Origin: Tomocerus qinae
Lineage: Eukaryota > Arthropoda > Collembola > Entomobryomorpha > Tomoceridae
DNA length: 64,000 bases
Direction of reading: 5' to 3'
Assembly (NCBI GenBank): GCA_020055645.1
Contig: CM034548.1
Coordinates: forward strand, 50,708,296-50,772,295
The stretch's first letter is position 1, and each line of letters starts with the position of its first letter. Made by a program: the position numbers and the translations under genes. Positions 10,676 through 21,700 of the stretch are shown here, piece after piece. Below the pieces are notes generated by a model. It was not told where the DNA came from, made no database searches, and saw only the letters and a program-made list of their open reading frames with translations.

Positions 10676-12435
10676 TTAATATTTCTTTACTGTATTATTT
10701 AGCGATTCAATCTTTGTGCCAAAAGTAACAATCTTATACAGACTAGTCATAGTGAGAAAGATCAGCCTTTCATATACTGTAAGCAAATTACCCTTTTCCA
10801 ATAATTTCCAACAATTTACCTCTTTAAGATCAGGTTTACATTTTTGGATCTTATCTTTAATGCTTAATTTATCTTTCTTATTTGGGTTGTCAGTTGAGGA
10901 CCAAAAATGTCTGTAATAATATTTTCCCAATTGTGGAAATTCCTGAATATATAGCGATTCATTAATTTTGTTTTGTAAACTACCAAGCATATTTTTAGTT
11001 GTAGGACCCCAAATTGAAATGGCATGGTCCGAAATAGGGTAGACATATGTGCTAATTAACTTTGAATATATTTTATAAGGAACCATTCTCCTTATTCTAT
11101 GTAAAGCACCAAGTGTTGAGCAGTAACGTTTTTCAACTGAAATGAAGTGTGCCTTAAAATTTAAAGTGAGGTCTAGTACCACTCCGAGATATTTAAATGA
11201 GTACACACGCTCTATTAGGTGTTTTCCGCATTTTATTGTTAGCTCTTTCTCAATGTTAGCGCAAACTTTATGGAACATCATGAATTTAGATTTTTCATAA
11301 TTAATTTACAAACCCATATTAGTGCACCACTTGTCAAGTTTGTCCAATGCAGTATTCAAAAATGTAGTTATCTCTGTAGATGACTCATGCGCGTAATATA
11401 TAATTAAGTCATCTGCAATCATTTTGTGTAAAATATGTTCCGATGTTAATTTTTTTGAAATCAGGTTGAAAAAAAGATTAAATAAAATTGGGTCTAGTAC
11501 TGATCCCTGAATGATCCCACGGCCGCATTCTAAATCTTTAGAATAAAACTTTCCATTCTTAATGGTAAATGTACGGTTTTGGAAATAATTTTCAAAAAAA
11601 AATTTTTTCGTGTCATTAAGCATGTAGTACTTTTTTAGGATTTTTATTAGCCTGTTTTATATCACATAATCGAAGGCCTTTTTGAGGTCAATAAATATTG
11701 CTCCTATTTTTTGATTAGGCTTATCTAGCTGTGGTAGAACTCTTGTGTCAATGCAGTTCGGGAGCGAAAACCATGTTGTTCATCAGTAAGCAAATTGTTA
11801 GCTTCAATATAAGAGTTTAATTTATTTTTAATTATTGTCTCAAACCATTTGCTTAGGAGTGGTAGGTTCGAAATAGGACGATATGATGAGGCCTCTGACT
11901 GGTTGCCACGTTTTTGTACATTGGAATAATAGTTGTTCTTTTCCAAGCGTCAGGATATTATCCCGAACACAGGGTATTATTAAAAAGTTCTGTTAATGGA
12001 TTTAGTAGTGAATCCATGCAATTTGTAATGACCCTGGCAGGCTACCTTAAAGTTTAACTTTTTTGACGCTCTAATTAAATCATCCTTACTTATGTCTGAT
12101 GAGATGTTTGTATTAATTGGTATTTTATCACCTTCGTTAAATTGGACCAACATTTCATTAACAAAGACTTCATCACCTTGGCTTAAATTATTTTTAACAA
12201 TAAAGTTACTAGCTAAAGCTTCGTTTATGGAGCTGGTGTCATCTGTTTGTGCATTATTGATTGTCAAAGAGTTTACAGCTTGTGTCTGACCAGTATTATT
12301 GCCTAATAGTTTATTAAGCTTTTGCCACAGTGAAATGCTATCATTGTCTTTTGTAATTTCATTAATAAAGTAGGTCTTTTTAGCCAGCTGTACTTGCTTG
12401 TCTGTATTTTGTATTCTGACTGAACTTCACACGAG
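10676..12435 (-). pseudogene. APE-class LINE reverse transcriptase (decayed)
   Basis: Read on the minus strand, this is the 3' half of an ORF2-like protein of a non-LTR retrotransposon. From high to low coordinates: an endonuclease-RT linker (AKKTYFINEI, then LWQKLNKLLGN) at 12430-12300; a linker frame at 12267-11980; RT motifs SYRPISNLPLLSKWFE and EQHGFR at 11946-11725; motif A FIDLKKAFD at about 11700-11670 in another frame; motif B IIQGSVLDPILFNLFFN and the active-site box IADDLIIYYA at 11623-11306; and the thumb motif FKYLGVVLD at 11281-10676. Family members usually have FADD or YADD where this copy has IADD. Frameshifts and stops between blocks show it is dead. The endonuclease and ORF1 are missing (5' truncated). 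The type resembles Jockey/CR1/I, but the clade is not certain. Confidence 0.85.
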
Positions 12436-12460
12436 AAACATTTATCCAGCTTATTTCTTA

Positions 12461-12745
12461 AAGTATGTTCTTAAACCTGAACCTTCGCCGTCGGTACACT
12501 CACCTTTTTCCGGATTACTAATTCCGAGTAAGGATTTTAAGGAAAGACTTATGCCAGATCTTACCATGTGCTAATATTTGGATGGCCCTAAAATAAACAA
12601 AGCTCCAAAAATAATCAACTTGTGGTTCGTTAGCCCAGAAGTACACAATCAATTTTATAAGGCGCCAGCATATTTATTTGGCCAAGAACACATTGGGCTC
12701 AAAAACAATATATTAATGTGGGTTTTACATGGTGTCCAAAAGTAA
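12461..12745 (+). other. Open codon run, possible protein fragment
   Basis: Ninety-four codons in one frame with a single internal TAA, ending in TAA. It has no nearby start and no identified splice sites. Segments such as GLLIPSKDF, KIINLWF and FYKAPAYLF loosely recall the middle domain of M16 (insulinase/nardilysin) peptidases. The resemblance is weak and from memory, so no function is assigned. Confidence 0.12.
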
Positions 12746-14165
12746 CCAATGAATTGCTTCTTTTGCCTCTCGACTTCTTTTGAAAATGAAATGATGTGGT
12801 TTATATAATAATATTTTATACCCTATTTGGGAAAATAGAATTCCTTGGGAGAATAGGGAAATTCCCTGGTAATATTCCCTATTTTCCGGGAACATATTTC
12901 GAGGAAAAAAATGGTGGAAATTGGGAGTTAAACATAAATGCAGGGAGTGGACATGGTAGTTGGTTTTGGAGTGTGTGTCAGGACGGGTACACACTGTAGA
13001 GTATGGAGTGGATGGTGGCAAGAGGAATGGGTGGTTTGTGTCTGGTGGATGTTATTACATTACGGCGGTTATTAGTTAGATAGATCGAGTAGATCTGTTG
13101 CAGAGCAGGCAGGACTCATTTCCATTCTGGGACAGACAGACAGACATACGACACAATCCCTACTAATCCGTGACATCCTGCACTCAACTCACAACCCAAA
13201 CAGTATCATCCTATACAACTAGATAGGTTACTAAAAATGAGCCACTTCTTCATTCATATTGCCACACATTCCATTTATTAATTGTTGCAACTAATTTTTC
13301 TTGAATAATAAACTAAATTAATGAGAATAAAGACATTTTTGAAGACAATAAATGATACTAGAAACAAATAAAACGTAAACATTGTAAAGGTGAAAATCAA
13401 TTTAATGTAGGTAAACATTAATACTAGAAAATGGGGTCAAGACGCCAAGATTAATATAATTTCCTAACTTGTAACTATTTTTCAGTATACCCTACGTTTC
13501 CGAAATGTGAAGTGCAATGGAAATATTCGCGTCACATGTAATAAACCTTGTTTTAGATTAAATGTTGTACACGCGAAAGCTTAAAGTGTTTGAAAAGTGT
13601 TTTGCCTACTTATCCGTACTCTGATGATTATTAGTATAACCTGCTATCCGTACCCTGGGGAATATGGTATCATTGTTACGTAAATATACTAGGTACTTGT
13701 ATTATGGCAGTCCAGATGCCGACCGTCTGTTTAGTTCCACTAAATTCCTTTAGCCAAATATTTTTGTTTGTTTTCGCACTTTCTCTTGAAAGAAAGTTGA
13801 ACCAGCGGATGTCGGTAATCTGATCCCTGTCTCTCACCTATAGATACAATCAGAGATCCTAAAGAGCCATTGAAGCAATCAATTTGGGGCGTACTCAATT
13901 GATTTAACTCATTTACTGGTTTACTTTAAGGCAGAGCTTCCCGCGCGAGGGCACCTAGTTTATTGGTGAACAAAGTTGAAGATCAGTCAATAAAAACTTC
14001 CCACGCGCTCGGCCTAAAAATTGAGGTAACGTTCTTTCTTTAGAATCTCTGGATACAATTAATCCCACATTGCTGTAAATCCCATAAAATATTATTTTTC
14101 ACAATTTTTAAAGTTGAACTTCTTAACGCAATTTTTAAAAATTCGAATCGAAAACTACCATATTA
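12746..14165. other. Unannotated interval
   Basis: No gene or strong repeat seen. It includes a GGGAAAATAGAATTCC / GGGAATATT-like self-similar patch near 12830-12900 and otherwise AT-rich unique sequence. Confidence 0.45.
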
Positions 14166-14169
14166 TACA

Positions 14170-15085
14170 CTACTAGTGAACCCTGCTAAGGGGTACACCT
14201 ATCACTCAAGAGAAATTAATCAGGCCACCCAACCCAACACAGTAATAAAAACAATTTCGAAAAGATTCCTTAGGTTATTATATAATAACATTGTAAATAC
14301 AAAGTATATTTAAGTTAATATACTTTTATTTCTACAGTGGTTGGAAAAATTAGCTACAGCTCCAACATCCTGCTAAAATATAATTTACTAAACCAAAATA
14401 ATGAACTGTAGAAAAAAAATCCCACTAGGTCACTTTTTAAATCAGGAAAATAAGATTCCCCCTGGGATTTTGGAAAAGTAAAAATTCTATGATAACATCT
14501 TACAAATAAATATTTTTAATAAATAAAGAGTGGCCCTCAGTACTAGTACAGTTATTTAATTCTACAAAATGGTGTGCCAACTGGCACAATGGAATCAAGA
14601 AGGTAGTAATAAAGTAAACCCAGCACTAAAAAAATGTTAAATACGTTTGTCCATATAGCAGAACCAATTTGGATTAGAAGATTTACAATGCTACTTAATT
14701 CGCACATTACGATTATTACGAAAAAATATCCCCTTTCGCTAATAATTTTCCATTCAATCACCACTTACCATTCAACCTTCTTATGTAAATCTTTATTATT
14801 GTTTTGATGTTATGAAACGACTCATTCCATTGATTTAGAGGAATTGGGCTTGCACATTTTGCTTTTAAGGAGCCTGCATATATTACGTGTGCAGTTGATG
14901 GGAGGAGGAGGTACTCAAAAGTGTTGCAGTCAGCACTTGCGTTACACATAGGGGAGTGGGTTTTGCGTTACGTAATATATGCAGATTTCCTAGGTTCTCC
15001 CTACCACACGTACAGACACATATATAGACAGGTAAATTTATTGCTTTATCAAGTCTACGATTATAGTATAGAGACAAGCATATAC
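14170..15085 (+). repeat. Dispersed family E, copy 2
   Basis: This starts near GTGAACCCTGCTAAGGGG and shares CACTCAAGAGAAATTAAT, CAGGCCACCCAAC and GTAATAAAAACAATTTC with copy 1. It then diverges, with about 400 bp of extra or rearranged sequence, and rejoins at the 3' hairpin module (CCTGCATATATTACG at about 14873; GTAATATATGCAGATTTCC at about 14971) and the CCTACCACACGTA tail. A tail-only remnant lies at 39126-39210. Confidence 0.62.
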
Positions 15086-15862
15086 AGGGTGACGCAGAAT
15101 GAACGGTAATGGAACTCAATCCATATATCTTTGACATTATTATGTGTGTACATTCAGCTTTCTATATCATAGCAAACATAGATTTGAGCGGATATAGTTA
15201 CAGCAATACTCTATTACATTTTTATACTAGTTTTGTTGATTGTCGCGCAGTATATGGCCAACTCTGGAATCGGAGAAAAGAATAAATTGTCAAATAATCC
15301 CAAAAACTATTGCCTCTTTCCCTAATTTTTGTCTGGCTGCAGCATTATTTATTAACTAAACAATCTACATGATTGCAATCAATTTTATTTATTTCCGATG
15401 TGTAAGTACTTATATCGATTTTCGCCAACTTGTTAAGTACATACAAAATTTTTATTCTAATAAATAATAAGAGAGGGGCCTGGAAAAAAAGGAAACCTGC
15501 TCAGAGACGGGACAATTTAATTTCTTGTTTTATTTACTTTTCATTTCGAGCTTCTACAAAGTCCTGTCTGGGGTGAACAGAGCTGTTAGGTAATTTGGCA
15601 CCCAGAAAATATAGGAAAGAGTGGGAAACATTAGAATTTTGGCGCAATATTTTTTTCTATTTCTATTATCGACGTTTTCCCCCTGGGAAATTATGATTAA
15701 TGGCATTTCCCAGTAAAAATTGCTGGGGTACCCACAAACCGGTTAGCAAAGACAAAGCTAAGTCAGAAATACTTCAGCCAGGATTCGAATCAACTCCAGA
15801 CCTGTCAGTAACTTTTTATTTCCAGAAATTCTGTTTGAAAAATGAAATATTTGAAATCAATG
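15086..15862. other. Unannotated interval
   Basis: No supported gene. A GTCTGGCTGCAGCA motif near 15332 may be an eroded relative of the CTGGCTGCGGCCCTG end. Confidence 0.4.
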
Positions 15863-15947
15863 AAATAGGCGTCTTTCCATATTACCGCATTCTAACGCAA
15901 GCATATTGTTTGCGTTAGAATGCGGTAATATGGAAAGACGCCTATTT
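15863..15947. repeat. Perfect hairpin, 38-bp arms, 9-nt loop
   Basis: The arm 15863-15900 (AAATAGGCGTCTTTCCATAT...) is repeated exactly as its reverse complement at 15910-15947, with only GCATATTGT between. Perfect arms imply a recent origin. It could be a tiny foldback element, a replication-slippage product or a small-RNA precursor; the sequence cannot distinguish these. Confidence 0.9.
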
Positions 15948-16722
15948 AAGCCATTTTTGAAAAGGCGCATGTGTTAACGCATGCGCAGTTGATGGAACAT
16001 GTTTAGGAGTGGGAGTAAAATTTAAAAACAAATTGCAAGATATCCTTAGTTTTTATCGATGTTTTGATGCAAGGATGAAAAAACCAACTCCAACTCCTTA
16101 GAATGTTTGCCAATAATTTTATTTTATAATTTGGTTTTAAGCAGTAACCGGTTTCGTCAGATACTTTGTCAAAGTGCCGTATTAAATTAAAACATTAATT
16201 TACAAAATTAAATTCCAATTAAATAAACAATCAGGTATGCCAATTTCATAATTTTTAGTCAAAAACCAATCAAAAATATTTTTATTCCGTTTACTTTCAC
16301 GGCTGTCAAATGGGATCTGTGTTGTACTGTTTGAAATTGTTTTGGAATTGCATTATTGGCAGGGTGGAATTTGAAAGGGATTCCCGCTGAGTTTGTATTG
16401 CTGGAGGTCGCTGCATGGGTGTTGTTCAGTATTTCACTAATTATGCCAGTAATTATGCCAGCCAGTGTATTTATATTGTCTGTTGCAGGAAGGAGCCGAG
16501 CCAAGTTTGCGATGCACACACATACACAATAAATAATAACCCGTGCCAATACAAATATTTTACTCCTACTGTTCCACAAAGAATTTCCAGCAATTTCTCT
16601 CCATCCATAACAGAAGTCGGATATATATATTGTCGCGGTTTAGGTGCAATATGCATGGTTAGGAACGTCGTTGTGGCTCTGGAGAATTTCCCTATTCCCA
16701 TCGTTATCGTTTCAAGGCAGAC
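15948..16722. other. Unannotated interval
   Basis: No supported gene. The two overlapping open frames at about 16260-16800 on opposite strands run into the foldback element that follows and have no recognisable domains. Confidence 0.4.
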
Positions 16723-16731
16723 GAGATATGT

Positions 16732-17648
16732 ACTGATTTGTAAAGCGAGCACAGTAATTTTGTGCACATGCTCGGGATACAAATCTGTATCCCGAGCACA
16801 CTAGGCCAAATGTGCTCGGGATACAGATTTGTACTCCGAGCACACCAAAAGCCAAGTGTGCTAAGTGTACAGATTTGTTTCCTGAGCACACCAACACAAC
16901 TTACGGGAAGCCGACAGACTGCTGGCAGTGAAGTCAACCATAAAAATATATCCCAAATCATAAAAATGTATCCCAAACCATAAAAATATATCCCAAACCA
17001 TAAAAATGTATCTTAAACCATAAAAATAAATCCCAAATCATAATAAATATATAACCATAAAAATAAATCCCAAATCATAATAAATATATAACCATAAAAA
17101 TAAATCCCAAATCATAATAAATTTTTCCCAAACCAAATTATTTTTATTATTTAGAAATTATTTTATTATTTAGGAATTATTTTTATGATTTAGGAATTAT
17201 TTTCATGATTTAGGAATTATTTTTATGATTTAGAAATAATTTTTTTCGATCCATTTTTAAGTTTTGCAATTTTTTTTTATGGTTTGGGAAAAATTTATTA
17301 TGATTTGGGATTTATTTTTACGGTTAGGGATATATTTATTATGATTTGGGATTTATTTATTATGATTTGGGATTTATTTTTATGGTTTAAGATACATTTT
17401 TATGGTTTGGGATATATTTTTATGATTTGGGATATATTTTATGGTTGACTTCACTGCCAGCAGTCTGTCGGCTTCCCGTAAGTTGGGTTGGTGTGCTCAG
17501 GATACAAATCTGTACCCTTAGCACACTTGGCTTGGTGTGCTCGGAGTACAAATCTGTATCCCGAGCACATTTGGCCTAGTGTGCTCGGGATACAGATTTG
17601 TATCCCGAGCATGGGCACAAAATTACTGTGCTCGCTTTACAAATCAGT
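16732..17648. mobile_element. Palindromic MULE-like foldback element
   Basis: A 917-bp element flanked by a perfect 9-bp duplication, GAGATATGT (16723-16731 and 17649-17657). It is nearly all inverted repeat. ACTGATTTGTAAAGCGAGCA at the left is mirrored by the right end, and the arms carry four or so copies of a TGCTCGGGATACAAATCTGT unit. Further inward lie a GAAGTCAACCATAAAAATAT junction and many tandem units of the type ACCATAAAAATATATCCCAA. No protein is encoded. The 9-bp duplication plus very long arms favour a Mutator-type foldback. Confidence 0.85.
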
Positions 17649-17657
17649 GAGATATGT

Positions 17658-18061
17658 TTTAGGCTTTTTAAATACACATCCGTGCCCTGTTCATCAATTG
17701 TATGACCGATGGAGCATGTCGAGTATTGAGTGAGTACCAGGTGATAACGAAGAATAAATTACTTGTTAAAGTGCATTTATGTAGATTAAAGCATATTTAT
17801 TGGCAATCCATTAATAAGCCGTGACGCGGTGCGCACCGCGGTGTAGGGAGGTTCTTGCTATGGCTGTGGCTGTGGTAATAATATATATATACTACAGTCC
17901 AAATTCATTCGAATACATGCATTGCAGTTTTGTGATTTGCTAAAATGCTTTGACCTTTGACTTCTACGCACTATCCAGCTGTTCAGCAGAGAGACATTGA
18001 CGATTCCATGAACACGACTAAAGTTACATCCGTTCCCCTCCCCCGCCCCCTTCAAGGGTGT
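17658..18061. other. Unannotated interval
   Basis: No gene. A short palindrome, CGCGGTGCGCACCGCG, lies near 17826-17841. Confidence 0.4.
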
Positions 18062-18194
18062 ATGTAACCTACTTAACAGTGCACTGTTAAGTAGGTTACA
18101 TTACATAGAAAATAATTCCAAGACACTCTGTTAAGTAGGTTACATTACATAGAAAATAATTCCAAGACACTGCAGTGTCTTGGAATTATTTTCT
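18062..18194. repeat. Two perfect palindromes flanking a 46-bp direct duplication
   Basis: 18062-18101 is a 40-bp loopless palindrome centred on CAGTG/CACTG and containing GTAACCTACTTAAC. 18151-18194 is a 44-bp loopless palindrome centred on CTGCAG with AATTCCAAGACACTG arms. Between and overlapping them, a segment of about 46 bp (TGTTAAGTAGGTTACATTAC... to ...CAAGACACT) occurs twice in tandem. The TTAAGTAGGTTACA block also occurs at 27929 and 28061. Confidence 0.88.
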
Positions 18195-19037
18195 GTTTGC
18201 ATAAGATATTACACGACCCCCTACAATGGACAGAACTCAAGGTACATTGATTTTTAGATGTTGACGCGCCCCCAGGTCAGAGTGTGTCCGATTTTGCCCA
18301 CTAACAAACTTGGCTTCAGTATAGACCCCTAGAATGCAGAAAACCAAGTTTCCGTGTGGAGTGCCAGAAAGCCAGTCCGACAGCACGGACAAATCTTATG
18401 AGCAGGTGTGCTCCTATGATTGGTAATGCAAATTATTTAATTGAATTGAAGTTTTACTTTTTATTGAAGTAAAAATTCATCGATTTAAAAAAATATTTCA
18501 TCGATTTTAAGTAAATATTTTGGGCTTTTTTAGTAAATATATGTACATATTTCAGAAAAATAAATAAATAAATGTCCGACCCCTGCTTATGAGGTATTGC
18601 TATACTACCTTAATGAATCATGACAACAACGACGGGAAAGTAGCAACGGCGGCCAAATTGAGGGTGGCTAGTGGGCAAAAGGAACAAAATTAGACAAAAT
18701 TCAAAATCTAATAGATATATTCTTAAGGATGTAAAAATGGCTCAAATTTTTAGTACTTTTCCCCATTTTGCCCGGGTAGGGACCTAACCTTAACCCTAAC
18801 CGCAGTGTATAAAGTCGGCATGCCGTAAATTATTTTTAAATGTGTCACTTGATATTTATTTATGATATTTATTACCAATGAATTTTCCGCTTTGGAGGCT
18901 TGTAGGGCACTGTTAGTGGCATGTAGCGATATTAAACAATAATAGTAAGTAAAATCATTGTTGATTATCACTTACTATATCAATTTATACCACCTACATC
19001 AATTTATTTATAAAAACCTACAGCAAGCCGTAACAGA
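18195..19037. other. Unannotated interval
   Basis: AT-rich, no supported gene. Tandem AAATAAATAAAT lies at about 18558-18572. Confidence 0.4.
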
Positions 19038-19996
19038 AGCTCGCCTGAGTAAAGGGGACCCTGTGTACATTTTTGGTAGAAAATAGAAGAAATAGATCTA
19101 TTTTGATTGTTAAAATGAAAAGTGTAAAATAGGCAAATTTAAGTTATCTAAACAAACAAAAATTTAAAGTGTGGTAGTGTATTAACTATTAAATCAACAG
19201 AAAATCAAAATTGATTAATGTTGTCTATCAAAATCAACAAAAAATCAAAATTAATTAATATTGAGTATCAAAATCAAAAGAAAAATCAAAATTAATTAAT
19301 ATTGAGTATCAAAATCAAAAGATAGTCCAAATTAATATTGAGTATCAAAATCAAAAGATAGTCCAAATTAATATTGAGTATCAAAATCAGAAGAAAATCA
19401 AAATTTATTAATATTGAGTATCATAATCAAAAGAAAATCAAAATTTATTATTATTGACTATCAAATCAAAAGAAAATTAAAATTGATTAATCTTGAGTGT
19501 AAAATCAAGTCAAATCACTATTGTATTGTAATATTGACTATCAAAATGAAAAGATGTTAGAAATTGTAAATTTGACTATAAAATTGAATATAAATCCAAA
19601 ATAGATTTATTTCCGTCCTCTAATAGTAGTATTTCGGTTTTATTTCCTTTATTATTAAATCTCAAATTTGGTAGAAGCGGAGTGAAATATTTTATACTAT
19701 CCCGCTAACAATTTATAGGAAACGCCTTTGAACTTTTTAATGACCATTTAATGCCAAATTTTCACTTTGACTATCAAAATGAAGACAAAGTGAGCGCGCG
19801 TTATCTCAGCAACCAACGAACCGATTTACCCCCAATTTAATAGGGATCGTCAGTGGTCCATAGGCATTGTTTTTGCCAAGTTTGGTCAATGTCCGTCATT
19901 TCTTTCGAAAGTTATCGTGGGGACGGACGGACGGACGGACGGACGGACGTACGGACAGACTGTGCGGTTCTATAAGCTGCCTTATTCAGGCGAGCT
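19038..19996. mobile_element. TIR-bounded element with GGAC microsatellite, copy 1
   Basis: The left end AGCTCGCCTGAGTAAAGG is matched inversely by the right end (AGCTCGCCTGAATAAGG). The interior has a degenerate tandem array of about 40-50 bp units (ATCAAAATTAATTAATATTG) at 19190-19560. A conserved 3' block follows (ATTTTATACTATC, GCGCGC, AGGGATCGTCAGTGG, TTTTTGCCAAGTTTGGTCAA), then (GGAC)n at 19921-19950. The 3' block recurs at 37560-38000. No protein is encoded. No clear target-site duplication was seen. Confidence 0.62.
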
Positions 19997-20639
19997 AAAA
20001 CTGTAAAAAATGATTAAAGCATTTACGACATGCCGCCAAATATCAAATGCCGTAAATTGAATTTACGGCATGCGGAATTTACGGCACACTCGACATCTTG
20101 ACCCTAATCTAAATTTAGTTTTGATTGGCTAATACCGAACTGTAATGAGGCCAATGCTTTGGAAAGTAATCGTGGACAGACAGACTGACGAACAGACAAA
20201 TAATGCACAGATAGTAGATGTTTGAGTAGGTGTTAGAGTAGGTCAATTTTGGTTGGTGTGGACAACAAGCGGAAAAATGATAGGACTGCCTATAGTCCAA
20301 CGAAGTAGAAGAAATGTAGATAGAGTAGACTTTAGACTTATTAAGCATCGGTTTGTAACCGATAGCTTTATGCAATCACCCCTGCAGTCTGTCTGTCTGT
20401 TTGTCTGTGTATGGCATCAATAACTTCTGAACGGATTGAGATAATCCAATGAAACTTTCAATATAAGTTTTCGAGACAATAAAAAGCTTCAAGTTCGAGA
20501 ATGACGTTGATATGATCTTTGACCTCGAAGTAATTAATTGTTTTCTTCGTCATCACTAGTATTAGAAGCCTAAAGCCACTTTGCATATCATTGGGGCGTA
20601 TTGAAATCAAGTTGCTGTCACCAATTCCAAGCCTGGGAA
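19997..20639. other. Interval with small repeats
   Basis: A 23-bp palindrome, TGCCGTAAATTGAATTTACG plus GCA, at 20048-20070, and a CTGTCTGTCTGTTTGTCTG block at about 20389. The latter, followed by AACTTCTGAACGGA, belongs to the same CTGTC/ACTTTCGAACGG family seen at 27797, 37288 and 49345. Confidence 0.45.
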
Positions 20640-21700
20640 ATACTTTACGAGGCATAATAAACTATGCAATTGTTGTTGTTAACTCCATCATGAGATCGAA
20701 TCATTTTCATTTTGTAATTTTCGTAAAGACTAGGAGAGAGTATACCTTTTGTCGCTTATCATATAGTGAATCATTATTTGAATAATATTGACCTGTTATC
20801 AGTTTTGTGCCATTCGTCATTTCAACTTTATTACTGTGCTGTGATGATTCTCGCACCGGGTAATAGTTTTCGTTAGCCACCGTCATTCAATATTATATTT
20901 TCAATTTCAACAAATTACTTTACGAGACATAATAAACTATGCAATTGTGGATGTTGACTCTAACATGAAAATCTTTTTTATTTTGTAATTTTCGTTAAGG
21001 TAAGAATAGGAGGGAGCACATTTAATCGTTTATCATAGTGAATCATTATTTGTATTATATTGATCTTTAATCATTTTTGTGCCATTCGTCATTTCAACTT
21101 TATTACTGTCCTGTGATGATACTCGCACAGGGTAGTAGTTTTCGTTAGTCGCCGTCATTCAATATTATCATATTTTCAATTTCAACAAATTACTTTACGA
21201 GACAATAAATTTTGCAATTGTGGTAGCTGACTCTAATATGAGAATCATTTTCATTTTGTAATTTTCGTTAAGGATAGAATAGGAAGAAGGACCTTTAATC
21301 GTTTATCAACGTGAGTCATTATTTATATTATATTGATTTGTAATCAGTTTTGTGCCATTCGTCATTTCAACTTTATTACTCGCCTGTGATAATACTCGCA
21401 CCGGGTAATAGTTTTCGTTAGACACCGTCATTCAATATTATCATATTTTTAATTTCAACAAATTACTTTACGAGACAATGAATTATGCAATTGTGGTTGT
21501 TGGCTCTATCATGAGAAGCATTTTCATTTTGTAATTTTTGTAAAGTAAAGAATAGGAAAGGGCCTTTTTGTCGTTTATCATAGTGAATCATTATTTGAAC
21601 TATATTGACCTGTTTTTAGATTTGATTCGTTATTTCAACTTTATTATTGTGTTGTGGAGATATTCGCACCGGACAGTAGACTAGGAGAGGGTATAATAAT
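20640..21700. repeat. Satellite-like tandem repeat, about 275-bp unit
   Basis: Four collinear copies, recognised by the anchors TTTACGAGACATAATAAACT, GTGCCATTCGTCATTTCAAC, CGCACCGGGTAATAGTTTTC and GTCATTCAATATTAT. They are spaced about 270-277 bp apart. Weaker copies of the GTTTGTCACTG...TTCAATA part continue to about 22300. There is no coding potential. Confidence 0.8.

Noticed and set aside
10716..11046. Additional frames across the LINE at 10.7-11.3 kb
   Set aside because: Shadows of the reverse transcriptase thumb region in other frames.
16415..16983. Overlapping frames of 73-129 codons near the palindromic element
   Set aside because: They cross the element boundary at 16732 and repeat the ...CSGYKSV-type pseudo-peptide of its inverted units.
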